The position numbers were made by a program, and so were the translations under genes. A DNA stretch of 7,441 nt from an uncultured Pedobacter sp. (GTDB taxonomy: Bacteria; Bacteroidota; Bacteroidia; Sphingobacteriales; Sphingobacteriaceae). The stretch spans positions 1-7,441 of the forward strand of contig CAMLDJ010000271.1 in assembly GCA_946478755.1 (NCBI GenBank), given 5' to 3'. Shown one piece after another: positions 6,653-7,441 of this stretch. Numbering within the stretch: position 1 is the stretch's first letter; every line of letters starts with the position of its first letter. Under the pieces are notes generated by a model. The model was not told the origin of the DNA and did not search any database. It saw only the letters and a list, made by a program, of their open reading frames with translations.

Positions 6653-7441
6653 CTAAAGCGAATGTCTTTTGATAACCTTTGTCGGGTTTCTCGTAATTAC
6701 GATTTTTTCATCCAGGATGGCTTGTGCGACTGTTTTACCCATTGCCTCAAAATCAGTAGAGATGACCGTAATGCCATCTTCAAGTACTTCTTTCACAAGC
6801 GTATCATTATAAGAGATGAGCCCTATATCCTTCCCTAACTTAAGTTTCTTTTTTCGGGCGAGCTTAATTAACATGACATCATCGGTGTCGTACCTGCTAA
6901 AGGTTACATAAGCATTCCCTTTTTGAAAAGTCTTTTCATCAATCTCAGATTGTATCAGGTAGGGGTACTCAGTTTCAGTGCAATAATGTAAAAAACCTTC
7001 AATTACCAGTCTGGCATGTACAGCTTCAGGATGGGCAACCAAGATCAGCCGATCGTATTTTTTTAACTCAGTCTGTAGCTTATGAAGGCTATTATAAATG
7101 TCATAGCCGTAATCCTGGTATATACTACTGTAATTGCCTGATAAACCTTGCTCGTTTAAATCAATAATTATTCTTTTCTTGTCCGGAATCAGGTTCAGGA
7201 GCGGGGCTACATTTTCTTTTAAAAAAGTTGCAACGACATAATGTGTATATGAACCCAGATTTTCTTTGATCAATTTTTCGAATACCTGATAATTATGGTG
7301 GTGAAAGTAGATATCTATATCGGCGCGGTTTTCCAGTTGATTAAAAAGCGTCCTGTAAAACTGTTCACGCAGAATATTCATTTTATCAAGTAGCAAAAAC
7401 ACACGGAAGGAATGATGAATGGCCTTTTTGCGTACATAATA
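6653..7441 (-). CDS. GntR-family transcriptional regulator with LacI/periplasmic-binding-like sensor domain, N-terminus off the window
   Basis: The frame is open from the right edge to a TAG at 6655-6653, with 262 visible residues. The GTG at 7402 is not the start: the 13 codons upstream (YYVRKKAIHHSFR) read as the end of a GntR winged helix, where a GYYV-like wing leads into the linker. The rest matches the sensor domain common in Bacteroidota GntR regulators: VFLLLDKMN (visible 14-22), DIYFHHHNY (43-51), SYTHYVV, DYGYDIYNSLH, KYDRLILVAHP, LGKDIGLISYNDTLVKEVLEDG (202-223), ITVISTDFEAMGKTVAQAI and the RHSL end. This fold is related to LacI-type sugar sensors and suggests control by a small sugar-like ligand. 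Characterised relatives of this architecture include the Bacteroides fucose regulator FucR; that does not establish the ligand here. It converges with susCD and could regulate it, its own operon beyond the right edge, or both. The DNA-binding residues are outside the window. Confidence 0.88.
   Translation of the reverse strand, partial: YYVRKKAIHHSFRVFLLLDKMNILREQFYRTLFNQLENRADIDIYFHHHNYQVFEKLIKENLGSYTHYVVATFLKENVAPLLNLIPDKKRIIIDLNEQGLSGNYSSIYQDYGYDIYNSLHKLQTELKKYDRLILVAHPEAVHARLVIEGFLHYCTETEYPYLIQSEIDEKTFQKGNAYVTFSRYDTDDVMLIKLARKKKLKLGKDIGLISYNDTLVKEVLEDGITVISTDFEAMGKTVAQAILDEKIVITRNPTKVIKRHSL

Noticed and set aside
6653..7402. GTG at 7402 as the start of the regulator
   Set aside because: Codons upstream, to the right edge, continue the frame and read as the end of a GntR winged helix. 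A start here would leave a regulator with no DNA-binding domain.

Overview
The window looks like a Bacteroidota chromosome, most likely Sphingobacteriaceae (Pedobacter-like). The reasons are an adjacent SusC/SusD pair, starts preceded by A-rich sequence rather than a Shine-Dalgarno, a probable type IX secretion tail on the first protein, a GntR-type regulator with the sugar-sensor-like C-terminal domain common in this phylum, and an intergenic palindromic repeat of a kind I associate with Pedobacter and Mucilaginibacter. The taxonomic call is by recognition, not by database search.

Layout. (1) Positions 1-1127 (+) hold the 3' part of a gene for a secreted repeat protein, probably a beta-propeller, with a type IX sorting-like C-terminus; its 5' end lies off the left edge. 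(2) Positions 1128-1236 form a short leader with a GC-rich inverted repeat and an imperfect AT-rich palindrome. (3) Positions 1237-4314 encode a SusC-type TonB-dependent outer-membrane transporter and 4332-5954 its SusD-type lipoprotein partner. They are 17 nt apart and surely one transcription unit. (4) A strong intrinsic terminator lies at 5967-6008. (5) Positions 6009-6652 are non-coding between convergent genes and contain a dense cluster of nested palindromes at about 6261-6480. (6) From 6653 to the right edge (-) is a GntR-family regulator whose N-terminal DNA-binding domain is cut off by the window edge.

How the parts may work together. SusC and SusD form a lidded importer for an oligomeric nutrient, probably a glycan. 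SusC lacks the N-terminal STN signalling domain, so sigma/anti-sigma control through this SusC is unlikely. The convergent GntR-type protein is the only regulator in view and a plausible but unproven controller. No glycoside hydrolase or other degradative enzyme is visible, and transcription seems to stop right after susD, so substrate processing must be encoded elsewhere or upstream of the window.

I see no convincing new defence or mobile system. The most interesting non-standard signal is the structured repeat at 6261-6480, where several short segments have competing pairing partners. Other points worth a look are the large secreted protein next to the SusCD pair and the structured susC leader.
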